NCBI RefSeq assembly: GCF_004762045.1
Contig: NZ_SJOM01000007.1
Location: 248,001-312,000 of the forward strand
Length of the DNA: 64,000 nt
Origin: Mycobacterium sp. DL99
GTDB lineage: Bacteria > Actinomycetota > Actinomycetes > Mycobacteriales > Mycobacteriaceae
Direction of reading: 5' to 3'
Part shown: in pieces, positions 1 to 7,900 of the stretch
How positions within the stretch are numbered: the first letter of the stretch is position 1
Layout: each line of letters opens with the position of its first letter
The notes under the pieces: model-generated
The model's database searches: none
What the model was told of the DNA's origin: nothing
What the model saw: only the letters and a program-made list of their open reading frames with translations
Made by a program: the position numbers and the translations under genes

Positions 1-244
1 TGTGCGGACGCGGGATGACGTGCACGCTCACCAGTTCGCCCACCTGGGACGCGGTCTCGGCGCCGGCCTCGGTGGCGGCCTTGACGGCGCCCACCTCGCC
101 GGTGACGATCACGGCGACCAGACCGTCGCCGACCTGCTGGCGATCGGTGATGGTGACGTTGGCGGCCTTGACCATGGCGTCGGCAGCGGCCAGCGCAGCC
201 ACGTAGCCCTTGGTCTCGATCAGTCCGATTGCGTTGCTGGACAT
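1..244 (-). CDS. BMC-H microcompartment shell protein (3' end outside window)
   Basis: Single-domain (Pfam BMC) hexameric shell protein. About 81 codons are visible; the gene runs off the window start. The N-terminus reads [18 protein letters not shown], followed by [11 protein letters not shown], the canonical BMC-H opening (a GxIExxG strand, then the first helix carrying the conserved AADxMxKAA). [14 protein letters not shown] helix follows and then VHVIPRPH, the usual end of the core fold. BMC-H hexamers tile the facets of the protein shell. It sits 12 bp downstream of the BMC-P gene on the same strand and is the last visible gene of the RMM operon. The start ATG is preceded by an AGGAGAAAC-type ribosome binding site. 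Confidence 0.93.
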   Translation of the reverse strand, partial: MSSNAIGLIETKGYVAALAAADAMVKAANVTITDRQQVGDGLVAVIVTGEVGAVKAATEAGAETASQVGELVSVHVIPRPH

Positions 245-256
245 AGGTGTTTCTCC

Positions 257-520
257 TTATTTCTTGGGGTTGGTGTCGGGTTTTGCGTCGATGGATCCGA
301 TGATGAGTGCGTCAACCGGCGGTGGGGTGCCGGTGAACCAGCCCGAGGCCACGGAGCCCTGGGCCACGAGGACCCGTTCGCCCACTCCGCTGCCGAGGAC
401 GTCGAAGGCGATCAGCTTCGACCCGGTGCCGTCGATCTCGACCTCGAGGAACGCGCCGGGCGGGATGCCGTCGATCCGACGGGTCGACCACACGTTGCCG
501 GTGACAACCGCTGAGATCAT
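257..520 (-). CDS. BMC-P vertex protein (EutN/CcmL family)
   Basis: 87-residue pentameric shell vertex protein, the usual length for EutN/CcmL. It opens with MISAVVTGNVWSTRR (the conserved GxVxxTx start of the family) and has the central GAFLEVEIDGTGSKLIAFD and a GERVLVAQGS segment typical of the pentamer beta barrel. The tail, VDALIIGSIDAKP, corresponds to the family's (D)AxIVGIVD motif. BMC-P pentamers close the corners of the polyhedral shell. Its start overlaps the stop of the preceding gene by 4 bp, so the two are probably translationally coupled. Assignment rests on motif recognition and on the flanking BMC-T and BMC-H genes. Confidence 0.94.
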   Translation of the reverse strand: MISAVVTGNVWSTRRIDGIPPGAFLEVEIDGTGSKLIAFDVLGSGVGERVLVAQGSVASGWFTGTPPPVDALIIGSIDAKPDTNPKK

Positions 521-1029
521 TTGCGCTCCTTCTCAATCGTGATGCCCAGGGTGCGGGCCTTCTCCCGGGCCAGCGGGGTGAGCACCGCCTTGCGGCCGAG
601 CACGAGCGTGCCGCCGGCCATGTCGGCGATATGCCGTTCGGTCACCGCGCCGGTTTCGATGCGGTGAATGGCACCACCGCCTGACGACCGGGTCGACCCC
701 GCCAGCCGGAAGCTGAGCCGGCCCGCTTTGAGGTCGGCCCTGGTCTTCGGGCTTTCGAAGAGCCGCAACAGCTTCCGGACGAAACTGTCGAGGTCTCGGT
801 CGTTGCTCAACTGCACGGTCTCGGTGCGGTTCTTGCCGTCGACAGCGCGGGGCCCGGTGGGGTCCACACCGAACTGGTCGGCGACCGTCGGCGGTGCCGG
901 TGGAGCCGGGGCCGGTGGTGGGGGGACAGCCACCGGCCCCGGAGTCTTGGTGGCGGCTCCGACATCCCGGACCGCCTCTCGCACCACGTCGCGCACGAGG
1001 GCGCGCAGTTCGTCCCGGTTGATGCTCAC
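517..1029 (-). CDS. Microcompartment-associated protein with N-terminal amphipathic tag
   Basis: 170-residue protein of unknown catalytic role inside the shell operon. Residues 1-24 form a charged amphipathic helix (ELRALVRDVVREAV), followed by a low-complexity Pro/Ala linker at about residues 28-50 and then a compact C-terminal domain. This layout, short helix plus flexible linker plus domain, is that of microcompartment encapsulation peptides. The helix shares ELRALV with the C-terminal tail of the aldehyde dehydrogenase two genes upstream. The end of the protein (GGTLVLGRKAVLTPLAREKARTLGI, split around the TPLA core) resembles a terminal motif I recall from other BMC-associated proteins. 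It overlaps both neighbours by 4 bp. Function not assigned. Confidence 0.85.
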   Translation of the reverse strand: MSINRDELRALVRDVVREAVRDVGAATKTPGPVAVPPPPAPAPPAPPTVADQFGVDPTGPRAVDGKNRTETVQLSNDRDLDSFVRKLLRLFESPKTRADLKAGRLSFRLAGSTRSSGGGAIHRIETGAVTERHIADMAGGTLVLGRKAVLTPLAREKARTLGITIEKERK

Positions 1030-1631
1030 GCGGTGGCCCTCGCCAGTGCGTCCTGGGCTGCCTCGGCCGCCGTACGCACGTCGGCTTCGGTACCGGACAG
1101 GTAGACGCGGCCCGTGGCGCCGATCATCCGGAAATCGACCACCTTGATGTCCGCGGCTTTCTCGGCCTCGTTGGTGGCCAGGATGGCGTAGGACGCCGGG
1201 GCCACCTCGAGCACGAACAGCGATTCACCCGGCAGCACCATCGAACCGATCTTGTTGCGGTTGATCAGGAATGCGTGCTGGTGGTCGACGCTGGAGATGA
1301 TGCGTGAGGCCAGCACGTTCGGCCGCACGGCGCTTCCGGTATGACCACCGAGCTCATCCAGCGCGGCGTCGGCGGCAGCCTTGACCGCACCGGTCTCACC
1401 GTGGAACTCCAGGTAGCCGAATTGCCGCTCTACCACCAGGATTCCAGCCTTGACCTCGGCATGCTTGAGCGCGACATCGGTGACGCCCTCGATGTCGAGG
1501 CCGGGTGCCACCTCGATGATCTGGGCGGCCTGGTTGGCACGGGGAAGAGCACCTTTGATCCAGGTGCCCAGATACGACATGGTCTGCGGTTGCAGCCGGT
1601 CGATGAAGATGAAGGAACGAAGTTCAGCCAC
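1026..1631 (-). CDS. BMC-T tandem-domain shell protein
   Basis: 201-residue shell protein with two fused BMC domains, roughly residues 1-98 and 103-200. Domain 1 runs from AELRSFIFIDRLQPQTMSYL through the ILVVERQFGYLEFHGETGAV segment; domain 2 contains ESLFVLEVAPASYAIL and ends with GRVYLSGTEADVRTAAEAA. Such pseudohexameric trimers often form gated pores for larger metabolites. The start ATG lies 4 bp after the stop of the aldehyde dehydrogenase gene. The arrangement aldehyde dehydrogenase, BMC-T, tagged unknown, BMC-P, BMC-H is that of the RMM operon described in M. smegmatis and rhodococci. Which side of the shell it faces cannot be read from sequence. Confidence 0.92.
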   Translation of the reverse strand: MAELRSFIFIDRLQPQTMSYLGTWIKGALPRANQAAQIIEVAPGLDIEGVTDVALKHAEVKAGILVVERQFGYLEFHGETGAVKAAADAALDELGGHTGSAVRPNVLASRIISSVDHQHAFLINRNKIGSMVLPGESLFVLEVAPASYAILATNEAEKAADIKVVDFRMIGATGRVYLSGTEADVRTAAEAAQDALARATA

Positions 1632-1635
1632 AGCC

Positions 1636-3183
1636 CTACCTCTTGATCAGTTGTGCGAGTTCTTCGGCGACCAGCGCACGCAGTTCGGCCCGCAGTGCGT
1701 CCAGTCCGAGATCCGACGACCGGTTGGCAGTCGGGTACGGCCGGCGGGGCGTGACAGGCGCACCGTGACGGTCATTGGAGGCGCGCGGATACTCCGGCAC
1801 CGGTCCGGCCGGTGAGTGCCACGGATTGATACCCGCGAAATTGCCCATGGGCACAGCGGAATCGCTGTTGTAGGCGATGCGGGCCCAGTTGATCAGGTTC
1901 TGCGGTTGCAGGTTCTCCCCGATCGAGCTGCGCCCGACGAACCCGGTGCCGATGGTCATCGACGGCGCCAGGTTGGTGTCCAGCCCGGAACTGCCGGTGC
2001 TGTTGCCCACGTTGACCGACACCCGCAGCACCGGTACCTGAGCGGCGAAATCGGTGATCACCGAGGGATTCTCGCTGTGGATCGCCGCCGAGTGACCGGC
2101 CCCGCCGATCCGCACCACCGCCCGGGCGGCGCGGATACCACGCGCGGCGTCGGCCGCGGTGGTCATGCCGAGCACCGGGGACAGCTTCTCGTGGGCCAGC
2201 ATCTCCTCGGAGATCACGTCGTTGAACGGCGCGATCAGCACCCGGGTCTTGGCGGTGACCCGCAGCCCGGCCTGCCCCGCGATCCAGGCGGCATCGCGGC
2301 CCACCACGTCGGTGTTGAGGTGCCCGTCGGTGAACATGTAGGCCCGCAGGCGCCGTGCGCCGTCCTCATCGAGGATGTGCGCGCCGGCGCGGGTCAGTGC
2401 ACCGTTGAGCTTGCTCGCGATCGCGTCCTCGGCGATCAGGACGGATTCGTTGGTGCACAGCACCGAATTGTCGAACGCCTTGCTGTCCACGATGCGCTTG
2501 GCCGCGGCGTTGATGTCCGCGCTGGCTTCGACGAACACTGGGACATTGCCCGGCCCGACACCGAGTGCGGGGTTGCCGGACGAGTACGCCGCACGAACGA
2601 CGCCGGTGCCCCCGGTCGCCACGATGACATCGGTGCGCTCGTCGGCCATCAGCGCCTGTACCAGCGGGATGGACGGTTCCTCGACCACCTGGACGATGCC
2701 GTCGGGGGCGCCGGCCGCCACCGCGGCCTCGGCAAGCAGCCGGGCCGCATCGGCCGAGCATTGCTTGGCCCGCGGGTGCGGGGCGACGACGACGGCGTTG
2801 CGGGTCATCAGGGCCAGGATCACCTTGAAGTACACCGTGGCAACGGGATTGGTGGTCGGCGTCAACGCCAGCACCACGCCCGCGGGCCGGGGCAGCTCGA
2901 TGATCTTGCGGGCCTCGTCGACGCGCGGCGATACATAGTCCTCGCCTCGGTAGTAGTCGACGATCCCGCGTGAGCAGGCCCGGTTCTTGGTGACCTTGTC
3001 GGCCACCACGCCCATCCCGGTCTCGGCCACGGCCTCGGCGGCGAACCGTTCGGCTGCCGCGTAGGCGGCGTCGGCCACCGCGTTGACGATGTTGTTCACC
3101 GCCGCCGCGTCGTAGTCGGCGTACGCTGCCGCGGCCCAACCGGCCCGTTCCAGCATGTGGCCGGCCTGTGCGGTACTGGTCAT
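1636..3183 (-). CDS. Microcompartment aldehyde dehydrogenase (probable CoA-acylating propionaldehyde dehydrogenase)
   Basis: 515-residue aldehyde dehydrogenase of the acylating (PduP/EutE/AdhE) type: it has the compact TPTTNPVAT cofactor segment, the GGTGVVRAAYSSGNPALGVGPGN region (in two halves) and the active-site cysteine at residue 243 in VLCTNES. It should convert the aldehyde made in the shell lumen, probably propionaldehyde, to propionyl-CoA. After a Pro/Arg-rich linker (about residues 460-490) the last 22 residues form an amphipathic helix containing AELRALVAEEL, a typical C-terminal encapsulation tag. Its stop is 4 bp before the BMC-T start and its start overlaps the stop of the PLP enzyme. 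Cargo status is inferred; cofactor preference was not tested. Confidence 0.93.
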   Translation of the reverse strand: MTSTAQAGHMLERAGWAAAAYADYDAAAVNNIVNAVADAAYAAAERFAAEAVAETGMGVVADKVTKNRACSRGIVDYYRGEDYVSPRVDEARKIIELPRPAGVVLALTPTTNPVATVYFKVILALMTRNAVVVAPHPRAKQCSADAARLLAEAAVAAGAPDGIVQVVEEPSIPLVQALMADERTDVIVATGGTGVVRAAYSSGNPALGVGPGNVPVFVEASADINAAAKRIVDSKAFDNSVLCTNESVLIAEDAIASKLNGALTRAGAHILDEDGARRLRAYMFTDGHLNTDVVGRDAAWIAGQAGLRVTAKTRVLIAPFNDVISEEMLAHEKLSPVLGMTTAADAARGIRAARAVVRIGGAGHSAAIHSENPSVITDFAAQVPVLRVSVNVGNSTGSSGLDTNLAPSMTIGTGFVGRSSIGENLQPQNLINWARIAYNSDSAVPMGNFAGINPWHSPAGPVPEYPRASNDRHGAPVTPRRPYPTANRSSDLGLDALRAELRALVAEELAQLIKR

Positions 3184-4460
3184 GATGCTTTACGTCCTCT
3201 CACGACGGTCTCGGCCCTGGCCACCGCGACGGCGAGGCGGTCCAGGACGTCCTCGCAGAGTTCGCGCGAGAGCAGGAGACCCGGTTTGAACTGCAGGACA
3301 CGGGGATCCAGCGTCGAGAAGATCGCCCACACTCCGTTCTCGTAGAGTTCGCGCATCACGAACTTGGCGCCTTCGGGATGGTCGAACTCCAGACCGATCA
3401 CCACACCGTTCTGCCGGATGCCGACGAACCAGTCCGGATGGTCGGCCTGGATGCGCTGCAGCCCGTGGTCGAAGATGTCGGCGATGTAGTGCACCATTGA
3501 GCGCACTTCAGGCCGGGTGGAGATCTCGAGCGTCTTGAGCGCGGCGACGCAGCCCAGCTCGGCGCCGCCGAAGGTGGAGATGTGGCCGAAGCCGTCCTCA
3601 TCGAGCCACTTCGCGGCGCGATCGCTGAGCAGGGCCGCGGTGATCGGGTACATGCCACCGGACAGACCCTTGCCGGTCACCAGGATGTCGGGCTCGATGC
3701 CGTGTTTGGTGATGCACCACAGCTCACCGGTGCGCATGAGGCCGGTCTGCACCTCATCGGCGATGTACAGGGTGCCGTGCTTCTCGGTGATGGCCTTGAC
3801 GGCTTCCAGGTAACCCGGTGCGGGAAGCGGGAATCCGTAGGTGGCCGGGATGGTCTCCATGATCACCGCGGCGACATCGCCGGGGGCCAGCACCCGTTCC
3901 ATCGCCTCGATGTCGTTGAACGGCACCTGGAGGAACTCGTCGGGCTGGTCGGCCAGGAAGAACTTGGCGAACCGGTCGTCGCCGGTGGCCACGGCCAGGC
4001 CGGTGTGGCCGTGGTAGGCCTTGACGATCGAGACGATCTTGCGGCGTTTGGTGGCGTGCCGGGCGCTCTTGAGCGCGATGTCGATCGCCTCACCGCCGCC
4101 GGACCCGTACGCCACCTTCGTGATCGACGCCGGTGCGGTCTCGACCAGGCGCTGTGCCAGGGCGGTGCGGGCTACCGACGGGAAGTGGTGGTTGCCGACG
4201 TCGAAATGCTCCATGCCCTCGGTGATCGCCTGCATCACTTCGGGATTGCGGTGCCCGAGGTTGTAGGTGCCACCGTTGAGGTGCAGATCGATCAGGCGGC
4301 GGCCGCCCATATCCCACAGGAAATATCCCTCGCGGCGGTCGATCACCAGATCGACACCGGTATCAGTCCAGAACTGTGTCTTGTCTGGATTCCAGAACGT
4401 CTTCGCCTTATCCAGCACTTCGGCTTTGGATTCGAACGTGAACGTGCCGTAGTCGTACAT
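3180..4460 (-). CDS. Class III PLP-dependent enzyme (aminotransferase fold; proposed amino-alcohol-phosphate phospho-lyase)
   Basis: 426-residue fold-type I PLP enzyme. The PLP lysine is K264 in TGKGLSGGMYP; the ring-nitrogen aspartate is D235 in IADEVQTGLMRTG; SGGGEAID (120-127) binds the cofactor phosphate. The family also contains ethanolamine-phosphate phospho-lyases. In the pathway proposed for the M. smegmatis RMM, S-1-amino-2-propanol is phosphorylated by a kinase and this enzyme would eliminate ammonia and phosphate to give propionaldehyde, the toxic intermediate the shell retains. It is the first gene of the minus-strand operon and faces the permease across a 184-bp promoter region. 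Transaminase activity remains an alternative. Confidence 0.9.
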   Translation of the reverse strand: MYDYGTFTFESKAEVLDKAKTFWNPDKTQFWTDTGVDLVIDRREGYFLWDMGGRRLIDLHLNGGTYNLGHRNPEVMQAITEGMEHFDVGNHHFPSVARTALAQRLVETAPASITKVAYGSGGGEAIDIALKSARHATKRRKIVSIVKAYHGHTGLAVATGDDRFAKFFLADQPDEFLQVPFNDIEAMERVLAPGDVAAVIMETIPATYGFPLPAPGYLEAVKAITEKHGTLYIADEVQTGLMRTGELWCITKHGIEPDILVTGKGLSGGMYPITAALLSDRAAKWLDEDGFGHISTFGGAELGCVAALKTLEISTRPEVRSMVHYIADIFDHGLQRIQADHPDWFVGIRQNGVVIGLEFDHPEGAKFVMRELYENGVWAIFSTLDPRVLQFKPGLLLSRELCEDVLDRLAVAVARAETVVRGRKAS

Positions 4461-4644
4461 GCGGCTCCCTCTTCAGCTATGCGGTAGCTGTGATGGCCCT
4501 CACCGTAAACGGTCGCAACCATTTATGTCAATGGTTGCCGATAACGCTTGCCAACCGGTTTTGGTCGTGCCAATATGCCTTAGGTTCGCACTGTGGCCCA
4601 GGCCACATCGAGCATCCACTGTTACCTGGAAGGTATCCCGCTAG
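4461..4644. promoter_or_regulatory. Divergent promoter region of the RMM operon and permease
   Basis: 184-bp region between two divergent starts. It holds a perfect inverted repeat, CAACCATT-N6-AATGGTTG at 4516-4537, and close by the 8-bp palindrome AACCGGTT at 4553-4560. The regulator of this operon is not in the window, so the assignment as operator is inference from position and symmetry. No clear -35/-10 pair could be assigned with confidence. Confidence 0.55.
4516..4537. promoter_or_regulatory. Perfect 8-bp inverted repeat, candidate operator
   Basis: CAACCATT and AATGGTTG are exact reverse complements separated by TATGTC. The element is 56 bp upstream of the PLP-enzyme start and 108 bp upstream of the permease start, a good position for control of both divergent units by one dimeric repressor or activator. 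Confidence 0.55.
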
Positions 4645-6180
4645 ATGACCGATCAAGTTGTCGCTCAGAGCGAAACTGCAGCTCAAGATGTCCAACGACT
4701 GAAACGCAACGCCGTCGGCACCGTCGGCGTGATCTTCATGGCGGTAGCGACTGCCGCACCGATCACCGCAATGGTCGGCAACGTTCCGATCGCTGTCGGC
4801 TTCGGAAATGGTTCTCACGCGCCCGCCGGCTACATCGTGGCGACCATCGTCCTCGGCCTCTTCGCCGTGGGCTACGCGACCATGGCCAAGCACATCACCA
4901 CCACCGGCGCCTTCTACGGCTACATCTCCCACGGCCTCGGCCGCATCGTCGGGATGGCCAGCGGTGGACTGATCACCATGGCCTATGTGGTGTTCGAGGC
5001 CTCGCTGATCGGGATCTTCTCGTTCTTCTTCCAGAACTTCATGCAATCCCAGCTGGGCGTCCATATTCACTGGATAATCCCGGCGCTGCTGATGCTGGCG
5101 GTCAACGCGATCCTGACCTACTTCGACGTCAACCTGACCGCCAAGGTGCTCGGCGTGTTCCTGGTGACCGAGATCGTCATGCTGGCGCTCGGTGCGGTGG
5201 CGGTGCTGTTCAAGGGCGGCGGTCCACAGGGTTTCGCGGCGGCCGAGATCGTCAACCCCATCGGTGCGTTCTCGCCCGCTGCTGGAATCGCCGGTGCCAG
5301 TGCAGGTTTGGGTCTGTTCTTCGCTTTCTGGTCGTGGGTCGGGTTCGAATCGACCGCCATGTACGGCGAGGAGTCGCGCAACCCGAAGAAGATCATCCCC
5401 CGGGCCACCATGCTGAGTGTCGTCGGCGTCGGCCTGTTCTACGTCTTCGTGTCCTGGATGGCCATCGCGGGCACCGGCCCGGAGCGGGCCGTGGAACTCG
5501 CGCAGGATTCCTCGACGTCCTCCGAGATCTTCTTCGGCCCGGTGCGCGATGCCTATGGCGAGTGGGCGATCACGGTGTTCAACGTGCTGCTGGTCAGCGG
5601 GTCATTCGCCTGCGGGATGGCGTTCCATAACTGCGCCTCGCGGTATCTGTACGCACTCGGACGTGAAGGTCTGTCCAAGAACCTGCAGAAGACCTTGGGC
5701 GCCACGCATCCCACCCACGGATCGCCGCACATCGCCTCGTTCGTGCAGAGCGGCATCACGTTGGTGATTATCCTGTCCTTCTTGTTCGCCGGCATGGACC
5801 CCTATGTGCACATGTACACGCTGCTGGCGATCCTGGGCACGATGGCGATCCTGATCGTGCAGTCGCTGTGCGCCTTCTCGGTAATCAGCTACTTCCACAT
5901 CCGCAAGAACCACCCGGTGTCCAAGCACTGGTTCAAGACGCTGGTCGCCCCCGGTCTCGGCGGGATCGGCATGCTCTACGTCGTGTACCTGCTGTGGGAG
6001 CACAAAGATGCAGCTGCCGGGACGGCTTCCGGCGCGCTGCTGTTCAAGCTGACGCCGTGGATCGTGGTGGGAATCTTCGTCCTGGGCGCGGGCATGGCCA
6101 CCTACTTCAAGCTGCGCGATCCGCGCCGCTACGAGTTGATCGGACGGATCGTGTTCGAGGACAACGTTGTCCGCGACTGA
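4645..6180 (+). CDS. APC-family amino acid/amine permease
   Basis: 511-residue integral membrane protein with about 12 hydrophobic segments, of the amino acid-polyamine-organocation superfamily. The first segment carries the broken helix (GVIFMAVATAAPITAMVGN) that forms the substrate site in LeuT-fold APC proteins, and the FWSWVGFESTAMYGEESRNPKK stretch (read in two halves) is the conserved helix 6-7 region of the family. Divergently transcribed from the RMM enzyme operon, it most likely imports 1-amino-2-propanol or a related amino alcohol. Just past the stop, the last ten codons are repeated imperfectly (see the direct repeat entry). Substrate is inferred from context only. Confidence 0.92.
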   Translation: MTDQVVAQSETAAQDVQRLKRNAVGTVGVIFMAVATAAPITAMVGNVPIAVGFGNGSHAPAGYIVATIVLGLFAVGYATMAKHITTTGAFYGYISHGLGRIVGMASGGLITMAYVVFEASLIGIFSFFFQNFMQSQLGVHIHWIIPALLMLAVNAILTYFDVNLTAKVLGVFLVTEIVMLALGAVAVLFKGGGPQGFAAAEIVNPIGAFSPAAGIAGASAGLGLFFAFWSWVGFESTAMYGEESRNPKKIIPRATMLSVVGVGLFYVFVSWMAIAGTGPERAVELAQDSSTSSEIFFGPVRDAYGEWAITVFNVLLVSGSFACGMAFHNCASRYLYALGREGLSKNLQKTLGATHPTHGSPHIASFVQSGITLVIILSFLFAGMDPYVHMYTLLAILGTMAILIVQSLCAFSVISYFHIRKNHPVSKHWFKTLVAPGLGGIGMLYVVYLLWEHKDAAAGTASGALLFKLTPWIVVGIFVLGAGMATYFKLRDPRRYELIGRIVFEDNVVRD

Positions 6181-6212
6181 AGCTGTTCGAGGCGCACGTC
6201 ATCCGCGACTGA
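6151..6212 (+). repeat. Imperfect tandem duplication of the permease C-terminal codons
   Basis: The 30 bases that encode the last nine residues plus stop of the permease (6151-6180) recur at 6183-6212 with 24 of 30 identities. The first copy reads VFEDNVVRD-stop, the second LFEAHVIRD-stop. The spacing of 32 bases puts the second copy in another frame, so it is not translated by simple read-through; a frameshift near the end of the gene would swap one tail for the other. Confidence 0.7.
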
Positions 6213-6231
6213 TCAGCGACCAGGCCGGTAG

Positions 6232-6477
6232 ATGGACTCCTTCGAACGCGTGCTCTTGAAGTTCGTCCTCGCGTGGGCTCCCTATGGGGGTCCGCGCGAG
6301 GACGACGTCTGGCTGGAGTTCGGCATGACCGCCGAGCAGTTGTGTGTTCGGTTCGCCAGGATCGTCTCGGGTCTGGTCCCCAGGGCCAAGGGCCTGTCGG
6401 TCGCCGACCGCTGCCTGTTGGAACGCGCCTGCCGGTATCTGCGGCACCAGCGTGAATCAGCCAAACGCGGCGCGTAG
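6232..6477 (+). CDS. Small protein, DUF3263-like helix-turn-helix character
   Basis: 81-residue protein of unknown function. The first half (FERVLLKFVLAWAPYG, then EDDVWLEFGMTAEQLCVRFARI) resembles the layout of mycobacterial DUF3263 proteins, in which an aromatic-rich helix is followed by a helix-turn-helix of the type xxFGxSxxxYxxLN. The second half (KGLSVADRCLLERACRYLRHQ) is another basic helix. A role in DNA binding is possible but unproved. It starts 51 bp after the permease stop and its last 21 bp overlap the convergent esterase gene. Called as real because codon usage and residue composition look coding in this frame. Confidence 0.55.
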   Translation: MDSFERVLLKFVLAWAPYGGPREDDVWLEFGMTAEQLCVRFARIVSGLVPRAKGLSVADRCLLERACRYLRHQRESAKRGA

Positions 6478-7353
6478 ATTCGCACACTGGCTGGCCATGA
6501 AGGCTTGGGCCACCGGTGTTTTCGCCGCGATCTGGTCAAACCCGTGGAACGCTCCGTACACCTCTTCCACCTGGCATTGGACCCCGGCGGCGCGCAGGCG
6601 TTCGGCGTAGGCCATGTCCTCGTCGTGGAAAAGGTCCAGGGTTCCGACACCGATCCAGGCCGGCGGCAGCCCGGCTAGATCGACGCGGCGGCCCGGCACG
6701 GCGACGGCCGGATCGGCTCCGCCGAGGTAGGCCGACCAGCCGAACTTGTTGCTGCCCTGGGTCCACAGCCGGTGGCCGGGATTCTCCAACTCCGGGCCCA
6801 CCGACCTGTCGTCGAGCATCGGGTAGACGAGTATCTGTGCGGCCAGCGATACCTCGCCGCGATCGCGGGCAAGCAGGGCGAGGGCGGCGGCCAACCCACC
6901 GCCTGCGCTGGCACCGGCGACCGCGACCCGTGACGAATCGACTGCGGGCAGTGCCGCGAGCCATTTCAGCGCCTCGTAGCAGTCCTCCAACCCGGCCGGG
7001 TAGGGGTTCTGCGGCGCCAGTCGGTACTTGACGGCCGCCACCGTGGCGCCGAGTTCCCTGGCGAAGCGGCGGCACAGGGCATCGTCCTGCGCCGGGCTGC
7101 CCAGCACGTAGCCGCCACCGTGGATCCACAACAGGGCCGGCGTCGGTTCGGCCACCCCGGTCGGCCGGAACAGGCGCACCCCGACACCGGAGCTCAACGT
7201 GAGCACCTCGACGTCCTCGGGTGTCTGCCGGTTCTGCAACGCCGTCAGACGCTGCAGCAGCGGCAGGGAACGCCTGGTCACCAGCTGACGTGGGATGAAG
7301 CGGGCGATGCGTTCGAGGTCCGGATGGAAGCTGGGCGGGGTGGCGGTCGTCAC
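6457..7353 (-). CDS. HSL-type alpha/beta hydrolase (carboxylesterase/lipase, Lip family)
   Basis: 298-residue serine esterase of the hormone-sensitive lipase group. Counting from the preferred GTG start, the oxyanion-hole motif HGGG is at 78-81, the nucleophile elbow GASAG at 147-151 (Ser149), the acid in GTLDLFHDED (Asp240) and the catalytic histidine in AFHGFD (His270). The YRLAPQNPYPAG stretch is typical of the family. Such enzymes hydrolyse short- to medium-chain acyl esters. A longer reading frame extends to 7461, but the extra 36 residues look unlike lipase N-termini, whereas TPPSFHPDLERIARFIP after the GTG does. Monocistronic by appearance; convergent with the small gene before it. Confidence 0.9.
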   Translation of the reverse strand: MTTATPPSFHPDLERIARFIPRQLVTRRSLPLLQRLTALQNRQTPEDVEVLTLSSGVGVRLFRPTGVAEPTPALLWIHGGGYVLGSPAQDDALCRRFARELGATVAAVKYRLAPQNPYPAGLEDCYEALKWLAALPAVDSSRVAVAGASAGGGLAAALALLARDRGEVSLAAQILVYPMLDDRSVGPELENPGHRLWTQGSNKFGWSAYLGGADPAVAVPGRRVDLAGLPPAWIGVGTLDLFHDEDMAYAERLRAAGVQCQVEEVYGAFHGFDQIAAKTPVAQAFMASQCANLRAAFG

Positions 7354-7485
7354 CCCCACAGTTCTACCCGGTGATCTCGGTGGTGTGGAAAAAACCGCCA
7401 GACCGCTGGTAAGACGTCGATATTGCCTGGCACTAACGTCGTGAAGGGTCACGACGGGCAATTCGATGTCGCCGTGCCGGGTTCG

Positions 7486-7848
7486 TCAGGACTTGTTGAA
7501 CACGGTGAACAACGCGGCGATCAGGTCCTCGCGGGTCACGATGTAGTTGGTGAGGATCAACTCCTCGGGCAGATTTGTCTTGTCGTAGTCGCCGTCATAA
7601 CGGGCTCGCAGCACCGTTACCCCGGACCGCTCCACCACCTCGATGACCTGCATGGTGACTCGATCACCAACGATCTCGTCGCGCACCCAGGCGCGGATGG
7701 CGTCTGGAGTGGTGAACTCGCGCTGGTTGTCGTGGACCAGCGCGTCAGGAGTGAGAGCGGCCAGGACCGCTTCGACATCGAAGGCATTGACGGCGTCGAC
7801 GTAACGGCGCGCCGCGGCGGGTATTTCACACATCTGTTCAATGGACAT
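7486..7848 (-). CDS. NTF2-like / SnoaL-fold protein
   Basis: 120-residue single-domain protein with the NTF2-like alpha+beta cone: an N-terminal helix (AAARRYVDAVNAFDVEAVLAAL), then TPDALVHDNQREF and the sheet strands ending in LILTNYIVTREDLIAALFTVF. Families with this fold include small hydrolases, isomerases and ligand-binding proteins, and the sequence alone does not choose among them. It is transcribed divergently from the MerR regulator across 89 bp that contain the MerR-type operator, so it may be part of that regulon. Confidence 0.8.
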   Translation of the reverse strand: MSIEQMCEIPAAARRYVDAVNAFDVEAVLAALTPDALVHDNQREFTTPDAIRAWVRDEIVGDRVTMQVIEVVERSGVTVLRARYDGDYDKTNLPEELILTNYIVTREDLIAALFTVFNKS

Positions 7849-7900
7849 GCCGACAGCATCGACCCGTCGGTAAGCGGAGGGTCAAGGCCGACACCGAACC

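Noticed and set aside
1816..2973. Long plus-strand frame opposite the aldehyde dehydrogenase gene
   Set aside because: Composition (His/Arg/Asp/Gly-rich, no domain) is that of antisense frames in GC-rich genes; the minus-strand enzyme is certain.
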